Origin: Cryptomeria japonica
Taxonomy: Eukaryota; Streptophyta; Pinopsida; Cupressales; Cupressaceae
Length of the DNA: 64,000 bases
Assembly (NCBI RefSeq): GCF_030272615.1
Contig: NC_081415.1
Span: 187,924,270-187,988,269, forward strand
Direction of reading: 5' to 3'
A model generated the notes under the pieces. That model was not told the origin of the DNA. It saw only the letters and a program-made list of their open reading frames with translations, and searched no databases. A program made the translations under genes and the position numbers. This document shows positions 47,693-58,570 of this stretch, piece by piece. Every line of letters starts with the position of its first letter. Positions within the stretch are counted from its first letter, which is position 1.

Positions 47693-48230
47693 CTAAGTCA
47701 TAGGAAAAAGATGGAAGAAACAAAATAACAAGTGGGACATATATTTACATGATTATCCTAGCAACAAAGAGGAGATAAAAAAGTTTGTGTTAGAGAAATT
47801 TAGGAATGCCATGTGGACAAAGCAGCTAGGCAGGAAAAATGTGTACTATATTAAATAATTCAATCCTACTTAGGAGGATGGTGAAAAAGTTTACTTGATA
47901 TTTGTGATTAATGGAAAGACCAAAATTCTAATTGTATAGTTAAGGACTGGATATCATGATTTGAGATGTGATATGGGTACATGGAAGGTGCCCAAAGAAG
48001 ATTGGGAAAAAAAGGATGTGCAATTTTTGTAGCAAGTGAGTTGTATTTAATCAAGGAGTGTGCAATGTATGAAGATATTCATAGCTAGTTTGATAATGAA
48101 TTAAAGGTAGATAGTTTTAATGAGCTTTTTGAAGAGATGAGGCTTCACAAAACAACAAGTCTCTTACTCAAGATTCATAAGAGAAGGACCAACATGGAAA
48201 AGATATTGAAATCGGGATAATTTGGCACAT
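47693..48230 (+). pseudogene. LINE ORF2 C-terminal relic (zinc-binding end)
   Basis: Decayed reading WDIYLHDYPSNKEEIKKFVL, then LRTGYHDLRCDMGTWKVPKE, a Cys-rich piece near CNFCSK, and YEDIHSQFDNELKVDSFNEL. The LRTGxHxLR...C..C pattern is typical of the zf-RVT tail after the reverse transcriptase in plant non-LTR elements. Its upstream RT is absent, cut off by the copia LTR. About seven stops. Confidence 0.6.
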
Positions 48231-49395
48231 CTTGGTCCCTTAGACCATTGGGTCTCATGGAAATGATTAAAATTATTTCATTCATTCATTCTTTTTAGGG
48301 AGCTTCCACCTTTGTATTTCTCTCGTATTTTCTCCATCGTGCAAGACAAAAATATATACATGTGCCAAAAGCTCCAAGGTGATTCCATATTTTTCTCTCT
48401 TTGCTATGAATGGTTATTATTATTTTGCAGGATATACAACTGACTAGGTGGTCGTTTTTGTGTACAATTGTGTCATATTACAATTAATAGCCTCCTCGAA
48501 GTGACGGTTCTCTTTCAGAGTAGTTTCATCTGAATTTCGTAGAGGGACAAAATTAGGGTAAAATTCCCTAAACTCATTTGAAAGGGAATACCTATTGAAT
48601 AAATTCTCATTGATCAACTTCCAAATTTATTTTATCACGTGTCCTCTTATTTATTAAGCCATAAATGGTAGTCCATAGTAATTTTATGGTTTCTTAAAAT
48701 ATTATTTAGTTTAATATAAAAAATTAGTTACCTTAATAAAATTTAACTTGTATTCAAATTTAAATTGCTTCTTTCACATTTTAGCTATTTCTTTCAAGAT
48801 TTTTGTATTATAAGGTCTATCTTTATACATTCTTTTTATTATTAATATATTTAATTTTTTAACTAAAAAAATTACTAATAAAATAGGATAAATATTTATC
48901 ATTTTTGGTCTAAAGGATAAATTAAATTGCTATGGATTGTTTAACGATTGAAGTGAATGATGTCTAAGTAGAATAAAATATTATATAAAATAGTAAAGAG
49001 ATTAAGCTAAGAAAAGAAGCACCATCCAAAAACAAGTCAAACGTGAAATAGTAAACAATAAACAAACTCACTTATCTCGTTTGCACTAGCAAGATATGGC
49101 GATATTGTGGGTGCCTTCATATTAATTATTGATCCTCTATCATGGTGTTCATAGCACTATAGGGGCTCAAATAACTAACGATGGAAGGAATATATTCATT
49201 TGAAAGAGCTTACTCATGTCAAATAACTTTTAATAATGAAAGTATTGCAATTTAGTTGCTAAGAATAATCATATGCTCCTCGATTATACCATCCATCAAG
49301 ATTTAAATCCCTCGAAAGTATGATTGGGCTAGGTTTGACCTTAAGATACTTTAAGCCCCTACTTGCTAGTTTAGGCAAATGCTAGCTTTTGCAAA
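48231..49395. repeat. Dispersed repeat R1, copy 3 (segments B, C, D)
   Basis: 48290-48600 matches segment B, 48600-48930 matches C (shared ATAAATGGTAGTCCATAGTAA with small changes) and 48940-49390 matches D of the other copies. At the end, AGGCAAATGC is followed by a LINE start. It also preserves the empty site of the MITE found in copy 4 (CTAAGAATAATCATATGCTCC near 49260). Confidence 0.75.
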
Positions 49396-49399
49396 GAGG

Positions 49400-51480
49400 A
49401 GGACACTATCAATGGATGGCGGCCAATTGCCCTCCTTAATACTTCATACAAAATTATAGCTAAGGCTCTTGTGCAAATAATTAAATGCATTTGTCAAATG
49501 ATTGTATCCAAAGAAAAGTAGTTTCTTGGGAGGAAGATTTATCTTAGACAATTTGGTTCTTGCATGGGAAATAATTGAATCCCAACAATCTGCTTAAGAT
49601 AAACTAATTATTAAGCTTGACTTTGACAAAGCTTATAAACGTTTCTATTGGCCATTCATCCTTAAAATGCTTAAATGGATTGGATTTGGACCTAAATTAT
49701 GTGAACAAATCTATATGTTATTCATGGATGCATCTGCTAGAGTTGTTGTCAATGGTGTGCTCTCTCCTTCATTTCCCTTGCAAAAATCCATTCGACAAGT
49801 TTGTCGCCTTGCTCCTTATTTGTATGTCCTTATGACTGATGCGCTTGGTTATATGTTTCAACACACTCTATCAAATAGACTTATTCAAGGAATATCTCTT
49901 CCAAACAATGTTACAACTCTAAATTCTCATTTTGCGGATGACAGTATGTTATTCATTCAAAATTATACAGATGAAGTGACTAATATGTTTGACATATTAG
50001 ATCTTTCTGTTACTATTTTAGGCTCTAAGTTGACCATGCATAAGATTGAATTCATAATAACTCATCCCAACCCTCAACCACCTCGAATTTCTAGTTAATA
50101 GCGTGAGGTGAAGCATGTCACTATAACAAGATACCTTGGTATCCCATTTGGTATAGGTGTTTCACTTAATGAGATGTGGAATTGATTCTTGCATAAACTA
50201 AAAAATAAACTTCAACAAGTTCCTTTCCATGGCCCATAAAATCCAAGTCGCCAACAAAAATCCTTTTAGCTAGTCATGTCTATATCTCTTCTTGTTGGCT
50301 GCCCTTTAAAACTTGCTACAATTACTTGACTCAACTTATTAGAAGTTTCCTTTGGGACAAATGGAGAAATACCAAAGGTATTTTGGCTACTTTGTGGACT
50401 CATTGCATCAAACCAAAAGATAAAGGTGGTTTAGGAATTATAGACCCCTATACCCAGGGCATTTGCCTCACTACGAAATGGATTGTGAGAGCTTTGGATG
50501 GAGATGCTCCTTGGAAACACCTTGGAGACATTCCTTGGAAACTACTATTGGATGATCTTAAAATTTCTTAGCTAGAAAGATAAGCTTCTTCTTGCACCTT
50601 ATTTTAAAACATATGGTTCAACACCCGTCAACTCCATTTGGAGTGCTTGGAAAACTAGATCCAAAAAATTAAATTATTATGCTTAGACCTTGAGTCATGG
50701 ATTGAGTTTTGCCTCTTCTTCCATTTGATGGTACTAGTTGGTTCAAGAAAACAATAGCCCTCTAGCTACTATTAAACACCTCAAAGGTAGAGACTTCTTT
50801 AAAAAGGGCATTCAAGTTTTTTGAGACTTATGAGATCCTCTGAATTTTGATTAGAAAACATGGCAACAAATCAAAACGTGGATCAATCTTTCTGTAGTAT
50901 ACATGACCCCTATCCAAAAAATACAACAGCTTGTTAGGCCTAAGTTGTGGTGTCTCGTGTCGTCACCATGTCACGATAACTTTATTAAAGATTGAAAATG
51001 GCCTAGCAATTAGAAATTCCAAAGTTTCTCTCTCAAAACTATCTATAAGAAACTCCTTCCTTCCATTCCCTTATCCCACCAACTTAATCTCAAGTGGCAT
51101 TACAAGCTCAATAGATCAAGATTGAACAAGTTAAGCTCACTCATTTGAAAATCTAAACCTGATGTGCAAGCCCAGTTGATAGTGTGGAAAATTATTCATG
51201 TCAAACTCCCTATTAGTGATCTACTGTCTTTTATCAGTCCCCCTCCTTCTTGTCCCTTTTGCTCTGAAAAAAGAAACTATCAAGCATGCATTTTGGCTCT
51301 ACTCTCATGCTCAAATCCTTTGGGGCCTACTCTTCTCCACTTTCCCTAGGTTATTTCCCCAAGCTTGAACTTGGAAATATACTTTGCTTGGTCTCTCCTC
51401 CACTCACAATATTATTACTCAAACGACACATTATTCTTAAGCACATTTGGAGATTCAGGTGCATGGATGCCTTTTCACAT
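49400..51480 (+). pseudogene. LINE (non-LTR) reverse transcriptase relic
   Basis: RT domain from its 5' side: INGWRPIALLNTSYKIIAKA-like start in broken frame, then FILDNLVLAWEIIESQQS, LIIKLDFDKAYKRFYWPFIL with the first catalytic Asp, then GVLSPSFPLQKSIRQVCRLAPYL. The catalytic box is intact as HFADDSMLF. The thumb region follows (YLGIPFGIG, SFLWDKWRN, KPKDKGGLGI). Further on, a zf-RVT-like tail (VWKIIHVKLPISDLL, PSCPFC) is seen near 51170-51265. The 5' half (ORF1, endonuclease) is absent, the normal 5' truncation of LINE copies. Many stops. Confidence 0.85.
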
Positions 51481-52027
51481 ACTTTGTACCCCCTTCAAAT
51501 CAAGTAATTGATTATTTGTATGGATTTCTCTCCACAAATCCTTACTCTTCAAACTGCATTTCAAGTTAATGCAGAGCTCAAAAGGACACTTGAGGACTTG
51601 CAAGTTCAACTTAATAATTTTGAGGCAAAGTTTAAAATTCAAGGCATTTAGATAGGTGATATGAGTACTTAGATTGGAGAGACCGAAGATCATTGTACTA
51701 TGTTGTAATTGGCTACTTTGCTTGTTGTATTAGACCTTTGTTCCAAATGTCATGGACTACTTTGTAGCCATTTTCATTGTTCTAGAGAAGTATAATCAAC
51801 ATATTTATGTTGTCAGTATTGAACTCCATACAAGGTCTGAAATACTTGATCCATTTTCTTATTGCTGGGTAGCAGTTAATATTGCTTGTTTCAATCACTT
51901 CTTGTTGTTGGGCAACATTTCTCACTATTGGGCAACATTCTGAATAGATTTGTATGACTACTTTCTCCTTTCTTGTGTACAACACTATGATTTTGTAATT
52001 GAATTTTCTTTTTCCAATAAAAAAATA
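51481..52027 (+). mobile_element. LINE 3' untranslated region and A-rich end
   Basis: Non-coding, ending TTTTCCAATAAAAAAATAAATGG. The A-rich end marks the 3' terminus of the LINE insertion. A T-rich repeat with CTTCTTGTTGTTGGGCAACAT is near 51897. No target duplication could be assigned. Confidence 0.5.
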
Positions 52028-52039
52028 AATGGTGATGAT

Positions 52040-54130
52040 TTATCGCAAAAACAAACAAACACAAAGCTTAGAAAAAGCATGTAAGATGATCTATTGCATC
52101 ATCTTATAATTTTTTTCATTCATGAATTATATTTTTGGATAACAATTATTATAATTTTTTTAAAAATGTAAAGTTTTATATTTGACATGTAATAATAATA
52201 TATTGTTATTATTTACTTACATTGAACATGTTACCTTTATGAGACCGAGCAGCTTGACTTAGTGATCAATGACAAAAAGTTTAAAAAGCATGCAAGATGA
52301 TATAATGTGTCGCCATCTTACACATGGTTTTTCTTTCTCAATCATTGATTTTTATTTTTGCGTAGTAGGCTTTTTCAAAAGGATGAGCATAAATTTGATT
52401 AGCAAGAGAAAAATAGCAATGAGATTTTGCCTTTATTTTGCTTCTTGCATGCAACCTTGTTGTAAGTAGCAAGGTAAGCATAAAACACGTATGACCTTTG
52501 ATAGTTTGTCTCTCCTCAAAATCGCATTCTTTTAGAAACCACAATGCACTACTAATTACCACCCTTGAATATGCTCAGCCAACTCCCTTTTCACTTTAAT
52601 GCCTAATTTAAACAAATTTTATTTATGATTAATATTTATTTTAGATATAAAGTTCGTATTATAATTAGATCTATTAAAATATTATATATTCTGTTGTTGA
52701 TGGAATAGTGTAGGTACCCTTTTTCCTACCTAATACAAAACACAGAAGTGATGGATCGTCAAATCGTCACAGCGCACCAGAAGAAGTATCACGAAACAAG
52801 CAAGAGACTTAAATATGTTACGTAGACCGCCAAAATTTCTACGTGATTCCATATTTTTCTCTCCTTGCTCTCAAACGGTTATATTTAGTGGCCTCCTGGA
52901 AGTCACATTTCTCTTTCTTTGGGAGTTTCCACCTTTGTACTTCTCTTGTATTTTCTTCACCGTGCAAGACTAAAATTTATACGCTATCCGGGTGATTACA
53001 TATTTTTCTCAGGCTATAATTATTTTCCCAGGCTATGACGACTGACAATTAAAATTGAAAGGACGTGTCTGCCGTGCAATTGTGTCATATTTGAATTTAG
53101 TGGCATCTTCGAAGTGACGTTTCTTTTTCGGGGCAATTTCCATATTTGAAGTGACATTTCTCTTTCCTCATAGCTTTCACCTTGGTATTTTCCTTGTATT
53201 TTCTCCAGCGTGCAAGACTAAAATATGTTCACTCCAGTTGATTCCATTTTTTTCTGTCTTTGCTCTGACGACTGACTTTAAATTTGAGTGGACGTGTTTG
53301 CCGTGCAATTGTGTCATAGTAGAATTTAGTGGCCTCCTTGAAGTTTCAACCTTACAATTTCTCTTGTATTTCTGTATTTCTAGGAGGTTCGTGATGTACG
53401 AAATCAGGGTAAAAGTCTGCAGAGAAAATATGTCGGCCACTTTGTAGGTATATGAAATGCACGCGAAACCCTCTCATTCTAATAAAAATTAGATTCTTTG
53501 AGTCCAAGGAATACTGAATAGATTCTGTTTGCATCACCTCCCAAATTTATTTTATCATTGTTTTTTAAAATATTTTATTTATTTACTTTAATATTAAAAA
53601 TCAATTGAGTTAGTAAAAAAAATTAAGTTGTATTCGAACTTAAATTGTTTCTTTCAAGATTTTTTGTTTTGAAAGGCATCCTCTTACACATTCTTTTTAT
53701 TATTAATATATGTATTTTTCTAATAAAAGAAATTAGTTGAGAAAACAAGATAAATATTTATCATTTTTAGTCTTAATAATACATAAAATTGCTATTAGTT
53801 GTTTAATCATTGAAGTGAATGATGTTTAAATAGAATAAATCATTATATAGAATAGTAGAGAAGATTAAGCTAAGCAAAGAAACACCATTAAAAAATGAGT
53901 CAAATCTGAAGAAGTAAACAACAAATAAACTCACTTGTTTTGTTTGCACTAGCAACATATAGTAGTATTGTGGGTGTCCAAATATTAATTGTTGATCCTC
54001 TATTCTGGTCTTCATAGTGCTATAGGGCTCAAATAACTAAACCATACAAGGCATATATTCATTTCAAATAGCTTACTCATGTCAAATAACTTTTAATAAT
54101 GAAAGGGTTGTAGTTAATTGCTAAGAATAA
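52040..54130. repeat. Dispersed repeat R1, copy 4 (segments A-D)
   Basis: The fullest copy: segment A about 52060-52600 (itself partly doubled at 52060-52130 and 52265-52320), B 52650-53530, C 53530-53790, D 53790-54130. Within B the phrase around TGCCGTGCAATTGTGTCATA occurs at 53068 and 53299, and GTGCAAGACTAAAAT at 52964 and 53211, so B is internally a tandem of ~150-250 bp modules. ORFs here are not conserved between copies. Confidence 0.75.
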
Positions 54131-54613
54131 TAGGGGAGAGGACCCAGTAGTTGTGCACCCTAACTTCATGTTTTTCAATATCCTATATGGAAATTTCAAA
54201 TCACTCCCAATTTTTACAGCAGCTTACTTGGCAAGTCCCCTTCTTATAACTAAGGTTTCAAAGTTACGTCATCAAATATGATACCACATTAGCATGCTTT
54301 TTGCCAAGGTGTCCAAAACAACCCCAAAAAAAGTGAGACCAATAATTGTGAAAAAGAGGCTCCAATAATTGTGTAGCTAACATGGCATCACATGATTAGA
54401 TTATTTTTACAACTAATGGTACATTTTATTCAGTTATTGGTAGTCATCATCAACAATAACAACTTTAAAGTCACAACTATTGGTGCAATGTTGTCAAAAA
54501 AATTGGACATTAAATTAACAAGTATGAGTATCAAATCAACAAGTATGTGTATTAAATCAACAACTTCTATCACAACAACTAGAATGCGTTCAACTATTGG
54601 GTCCTCTCCCCTA
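54131..54613. mobile_element. MITE, 479 bp, with TA target duplication
   Basis: Terminal inverted repeats of 21 bases with one mismatch start GGGGAGAGGACCC at 54133 and mirror it at 54611. Both sides have a TA (54131-54132, 54612-54613). The same locus in R1 copies 1 and 3 lacks the insert (AAGAATAAT followed directly by ATGCTCC-type sequence). TA duplication and short size suit a Tc1/mariner-type (Stowaway-like) MITE. Inside, CAATAATTGTG and CAACTATTGG motifs recur near both ends. No transposase. Confidence 0.85.
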
Positions 54614-55930
54614 GTATGCTCCTTGATTATACCACCCACCAAAATTTAAATTGGAAAACCATTTAAAATCTAATATAATCTCATCTTTTTCTTCTTTTTT
54701 CTCAAATCTCAATCTACAAAAGAACCTATGCTACCTTAAGGGTGAGCATACCATTCAAACACCAAAGTAGTGCAAAAAAGTAAGAGACAGGCAATATTTA
54801 CCTCTCATTTTGATTTTGCTAAAATCATGATTTCTCCAATTCTATCCTAAAAGACGAAGTGGAATCCCAAACACAATTTAAATGCCTCTTGATATTCACA
54901 ATCCAATGCAATCTTCAGGTTCATCTAATCCATAACAATTACAATCCACCAATTTTCAAAATTTTCAAGAAGAGGGTTTGACAACCCAATTTTCCCAAAA
55001 TGCAAGAATGAAAATAAAACTAAGTTTCTTTTCCTTTATGCCGTTTTTCCAATTTTCAATTTATTTATTTATTTTTATTTCTAATTTAATTTTTTTCTCA
55101 AAAATGTACTTCATAAAATTTTAAATGCCTAACTCATTATTTTTGTGACTTAAAAATAAAACTAATTAAATCAAATTCAAATACTTTCCTATACCAATGA
55201 AATAAATAGAAAATTAAATATTAATTACATTTGATTAAATTCAAAGAATTAATGATATTTCTCTTTTCTAGAACTCACAAAAGCATTTAACTAGAAAATA
55301 ATTGATTCATTAAAAATGTTCATGAAAAAAAAAGGCCATTAAATTAAAACATGCAATTATATGTAACACACAACACAAATAGATTCTAGAATCACCTTTA
55401 TTTTCAATGTGAATTTATATAGGGTCACACAGTACATACCTCATACTCAATTCAAGTACAATAAGGGATGACATATAGACAAGGACCAATGTGATATCTA
55501 TGAAATAACCACCATTGGTAAATAACTCAAACCTACCAATTTAGGTGGAGAAATATCATATACCTAAACCCTCAAAGAAAATGTCGAGTGTACCTATTAA
55601 ATATATAGTAAATGAAGCAATGCATACACACCCAATGGGTTACAATATTACAAACATCAAATAAAGATGGAAATATGATCATCTAATATATCTTAAAATA
55701 CATAAAACATGATGTTAAATATAAATATCTCTAGTAAAGGAATAGGTGCACAATATAGGCAATGAAAAATGTAGGTGGTGGTTCTTCGGGTGCTACAAAT
55801 TGCAATAAACCCCATTGGGTAGGTCTCAACAAAAAGATTCCCTAGCATTGCAACCAATGCCTAAAAGACTTGTTGACCACCCCCTGCAGCCATAAACAAG
55901 CCCTTAGTCACTAATAAGGTCAAGGGTCTA
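54614..55930. repeat. Dispersed repeat R1, copy 4 continued (segments D end and E)
   Basis: 54614-54670 resumes segment D after the MITE. 54950-55925 is segment E, aligning with 24700-25690 along its whole length with scattered changes. Confidence 0.75.
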
Positions 55931-56000
55931 AGAACCCTACAAAAACATCCCTTATTAGCAATGGTGCCCATTGTTGAAAGTTGGTATAGGAATAATATGT

Positions 56001-57634
56001 GGGTAAGTGCACCAAGATGATGTGCAAAAGGGGGGGGGTATAAGTGGATACTTTTTTCTTCTTCTGAAATCAGGTAAACCTAAACTTGGAGGAGAAAGTT
56101 GAGAGTCATCCACTCAAGATATGAAGATACTCAAAGAACAAAGATTGTAGTACTCGGAATCTAGTTTCTAAACTACTAATTTTTTTCAAAATTGGATAAG
56201 ATTAAGGGGGTCAAATCCTTCACGCACAAAAAATAGACCCTGATTTTTTTTCTGAAAAACACAACATAGTGTATGACATGCGCATCCAAAAAGTCATAGT
56301 TAGATATAGTATTTTGACAAATCCTTTGGCAAAAAGATAGGTAAGAGTGAGCACTAGAAGGTGCATATTTTTTTGTAATTTTTTGTTGAGTATTTTAGTT
56401 TTTATGATTTTTCCAATCGAGCACATCCTTAAAATCGAGTACTTGTTTGTGCGCGAAGCATAACTTGCACCAAAACAATAGAAAATGGATTTTTTTTTTA
56501 AATTGTAAAGAATCAAGTTCACTACAATATTATATAAAGTTTTTTAAATTTGGACAAGTAGATCAAAAGTTATTAAAAAAATGGTACACATATGTCTCTG
56601 AGAACTATGGAGACACTGGTAAAAGAAATTCAATAATAATACGTTATTGTTGTTCAAATTTTTTAAAAATTATATGGTTAGAAAGATCAGAAGATGGGTG
56701 AAAATATGGTGGCAATTTTAGAAATACCCACTTGATTAAGTGTAAACCTTATGATGACAAATTCAAGAAACCAAGTTCATAAAACAAAACACATCAAAAA
56801 TGAGGGAAATGGAGGGAAATCAAACTTCCAAACCGCAACTTTGTCATCCAAACCTATTCACAAGCCTAGATCGATAAATGTACGCGGTTTCTTTTGAATA
56901 AGAACCGTGTATGGGGTTTTATTTGAATAAGCAACGCGTACACAGTTCTAAGGAGATAATATCGCATACATGATTCTTCCTGTGATACTATAACATAAGG
57001 AAATTAATGTGTATGTTTAAAATGTGTGTGTGTGCATACATATATGTATATATATAATATGTATATATGTATATATAATATGTGTATATATATACACACA
57101 CATATGTATGTATGTAATATGTATAGAATCTACAGTGTATGACGTATATATGCATATATGTCTGTTTATAATATATATATATGTGTGTGTGTGTATTATC
57201 TTTTGATATTTTATGTGTACTATATGTATATATGTATGTACATGTATATTGATATATTGTCTTTTGATATCTTATTGTACATTGTATTCCTACCCCCCCC
57301 CCCCACTCTCTCTCTCTCTTAGGACCCCACATAACACCTAATGACATCATGTAAGGTCCTTTAGCACAAATATGACCCCTTAAGACCATATGATGTCTTA
57401 AGGGGTCATATGATGTTCTAACACATGTGCGGCCCCATTATGACCCTGCATGACCCCCAATGATGCCATGTGACCCCTTTAGACGATGTATGATATATTA
57501 AGGGGTCATATGGTGTTGTAACACATGTGTGGCTCAATTAGGACCCCACGTGACCATTAATGACATTATGTGACATCTCTTCCTCTCACCCCATCTCCCT
57601 CCCTCCCTTTTTTATTCCTCCCTCCCTCCCTCCC

Positions 57635-57696
<62 letters not shown>

Positions 57697-57959
57697 TAAC
57701 ACCACATGACCCTTTAGGAGTATATGATGTCCTAAGGGGTCAAGATGACAAGATTGAATTACGGCATCGCAAGGTGGCAAGATGAACCTTTATTACAATA
57801 TAAAAAGAGGTACCAATACTACTTACAATAATAACAAACCAACATGCTCCCCCTCTCTCCCTTCCATCATACCCCATCGCTCCTCTCTCTCTCTTCTTCT
57901 CTCCCTCCCCACTCTTTCTCTCTCCCTACCCCCTTTATCTCCCAAACTTTCCCATCCCC

Positions 57960-58003
<44 letters not shown>

Positions 58004-58127
58004 CCCTCTCTCTTCATCCCCCTCCCTCTCCCTCTCTCTCTCTCTCTCCCCCTTTCTCTCCCTCTCCCTCCCTCTCCCTCTCCATCCTCTCTCCCACCCC
58101 TCTCTCTCTCCCCCCTCTCTCTTCATC

Positions 58128-58205
<78 letters not shown>

Positions 58206-58310
58206 CCCCTTTCTCTCCCTGTCCATCCTCTCTCCCGCCCCTCTCTCTCCCTCTCCCTCTATCTCCTTCCCTCTCTCTCTCTATGTCCCCCCTCCCTCCC
58301 TCCCTTTTCC
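56001..58310 (+). repeat. Dispersed repeat R2, copy 3, with AT and CT microsatellites
   Basis: Starts GGGTAAGTGCACCAAGATG. The first ~700 bases track R2 copy 2 (GAATCTAGTTTCTAAACTACTAA at 56157 and its equivalent at 41366). Later sequence diverges: TATATATGTG-type repeats at 57020-57260, a ~120-bp tandem region at 57320-57745, then a CT-rich tail with pure (CT)n at 57639-57693, 57962-58001 and 58139-58202. ORFs in the tail are artefacts of the simple repeats. Confidence 0.7.
57370..57411. repeat. Perfect 16-bp-arm hairpin
   Basis: TATGACCCCTTAAGA at 57371-57385 is inverted exactly at 57396-57410 across a 10-base loop, and one further outside A/T pair extends each arm to 16. Similar GGGGTCAT...TTAAG pieces recur about 110-120 bp downstream (57500) and near 57735, in a degenerate tandem array. 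Confidence 0.85.
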
Positions 58311-58371
58311 TTCACATTTTCTTTATTGGAAGTAATGCACATGAGGTTTTGATTAGATAAAAGTGCATACG

Positions 58372-58526
58372 AGGTACTGGGAATATGGACATTGGCCTAC
58401 TGAGCATTTTTAGGGACTAAAGTGTGCAAGGGGTTACTGAACATAACCGCGTACTAGGAATATGGACATTGGCCTACTGAGAATTTTTAGGGACTAAAGT
58501 GCGCACGGGGGTTACTGAACATACCA
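58372..58526. repeat. Tandem duplication of about 78 bp
   Basis: The phrase GGAATATGGACATTGGCCTA with its following ~50 bases occurs at about 58379 and again at about 58457; both copies end in GGGGTTACTGAACATA. Confidence 0.85.
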
Positions 58527-58570
58527 CGTACACGGTTGTTGAACATACTTTTAGTTTCCCAACAACCTCA

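Noticed and set aside
56988-57389. 133-residue Tyr/Ile/His-rich minus-strand ORF
   Set aside because: Arises from TATATATGTG-type microsatellite; no conservation expected.
57570-58360. Long Ser/Leu/Pro-rich ORFs on both strands
   Set aside because: Low-complexity CT-rich tail of R2 copy 3, not a protein gene.
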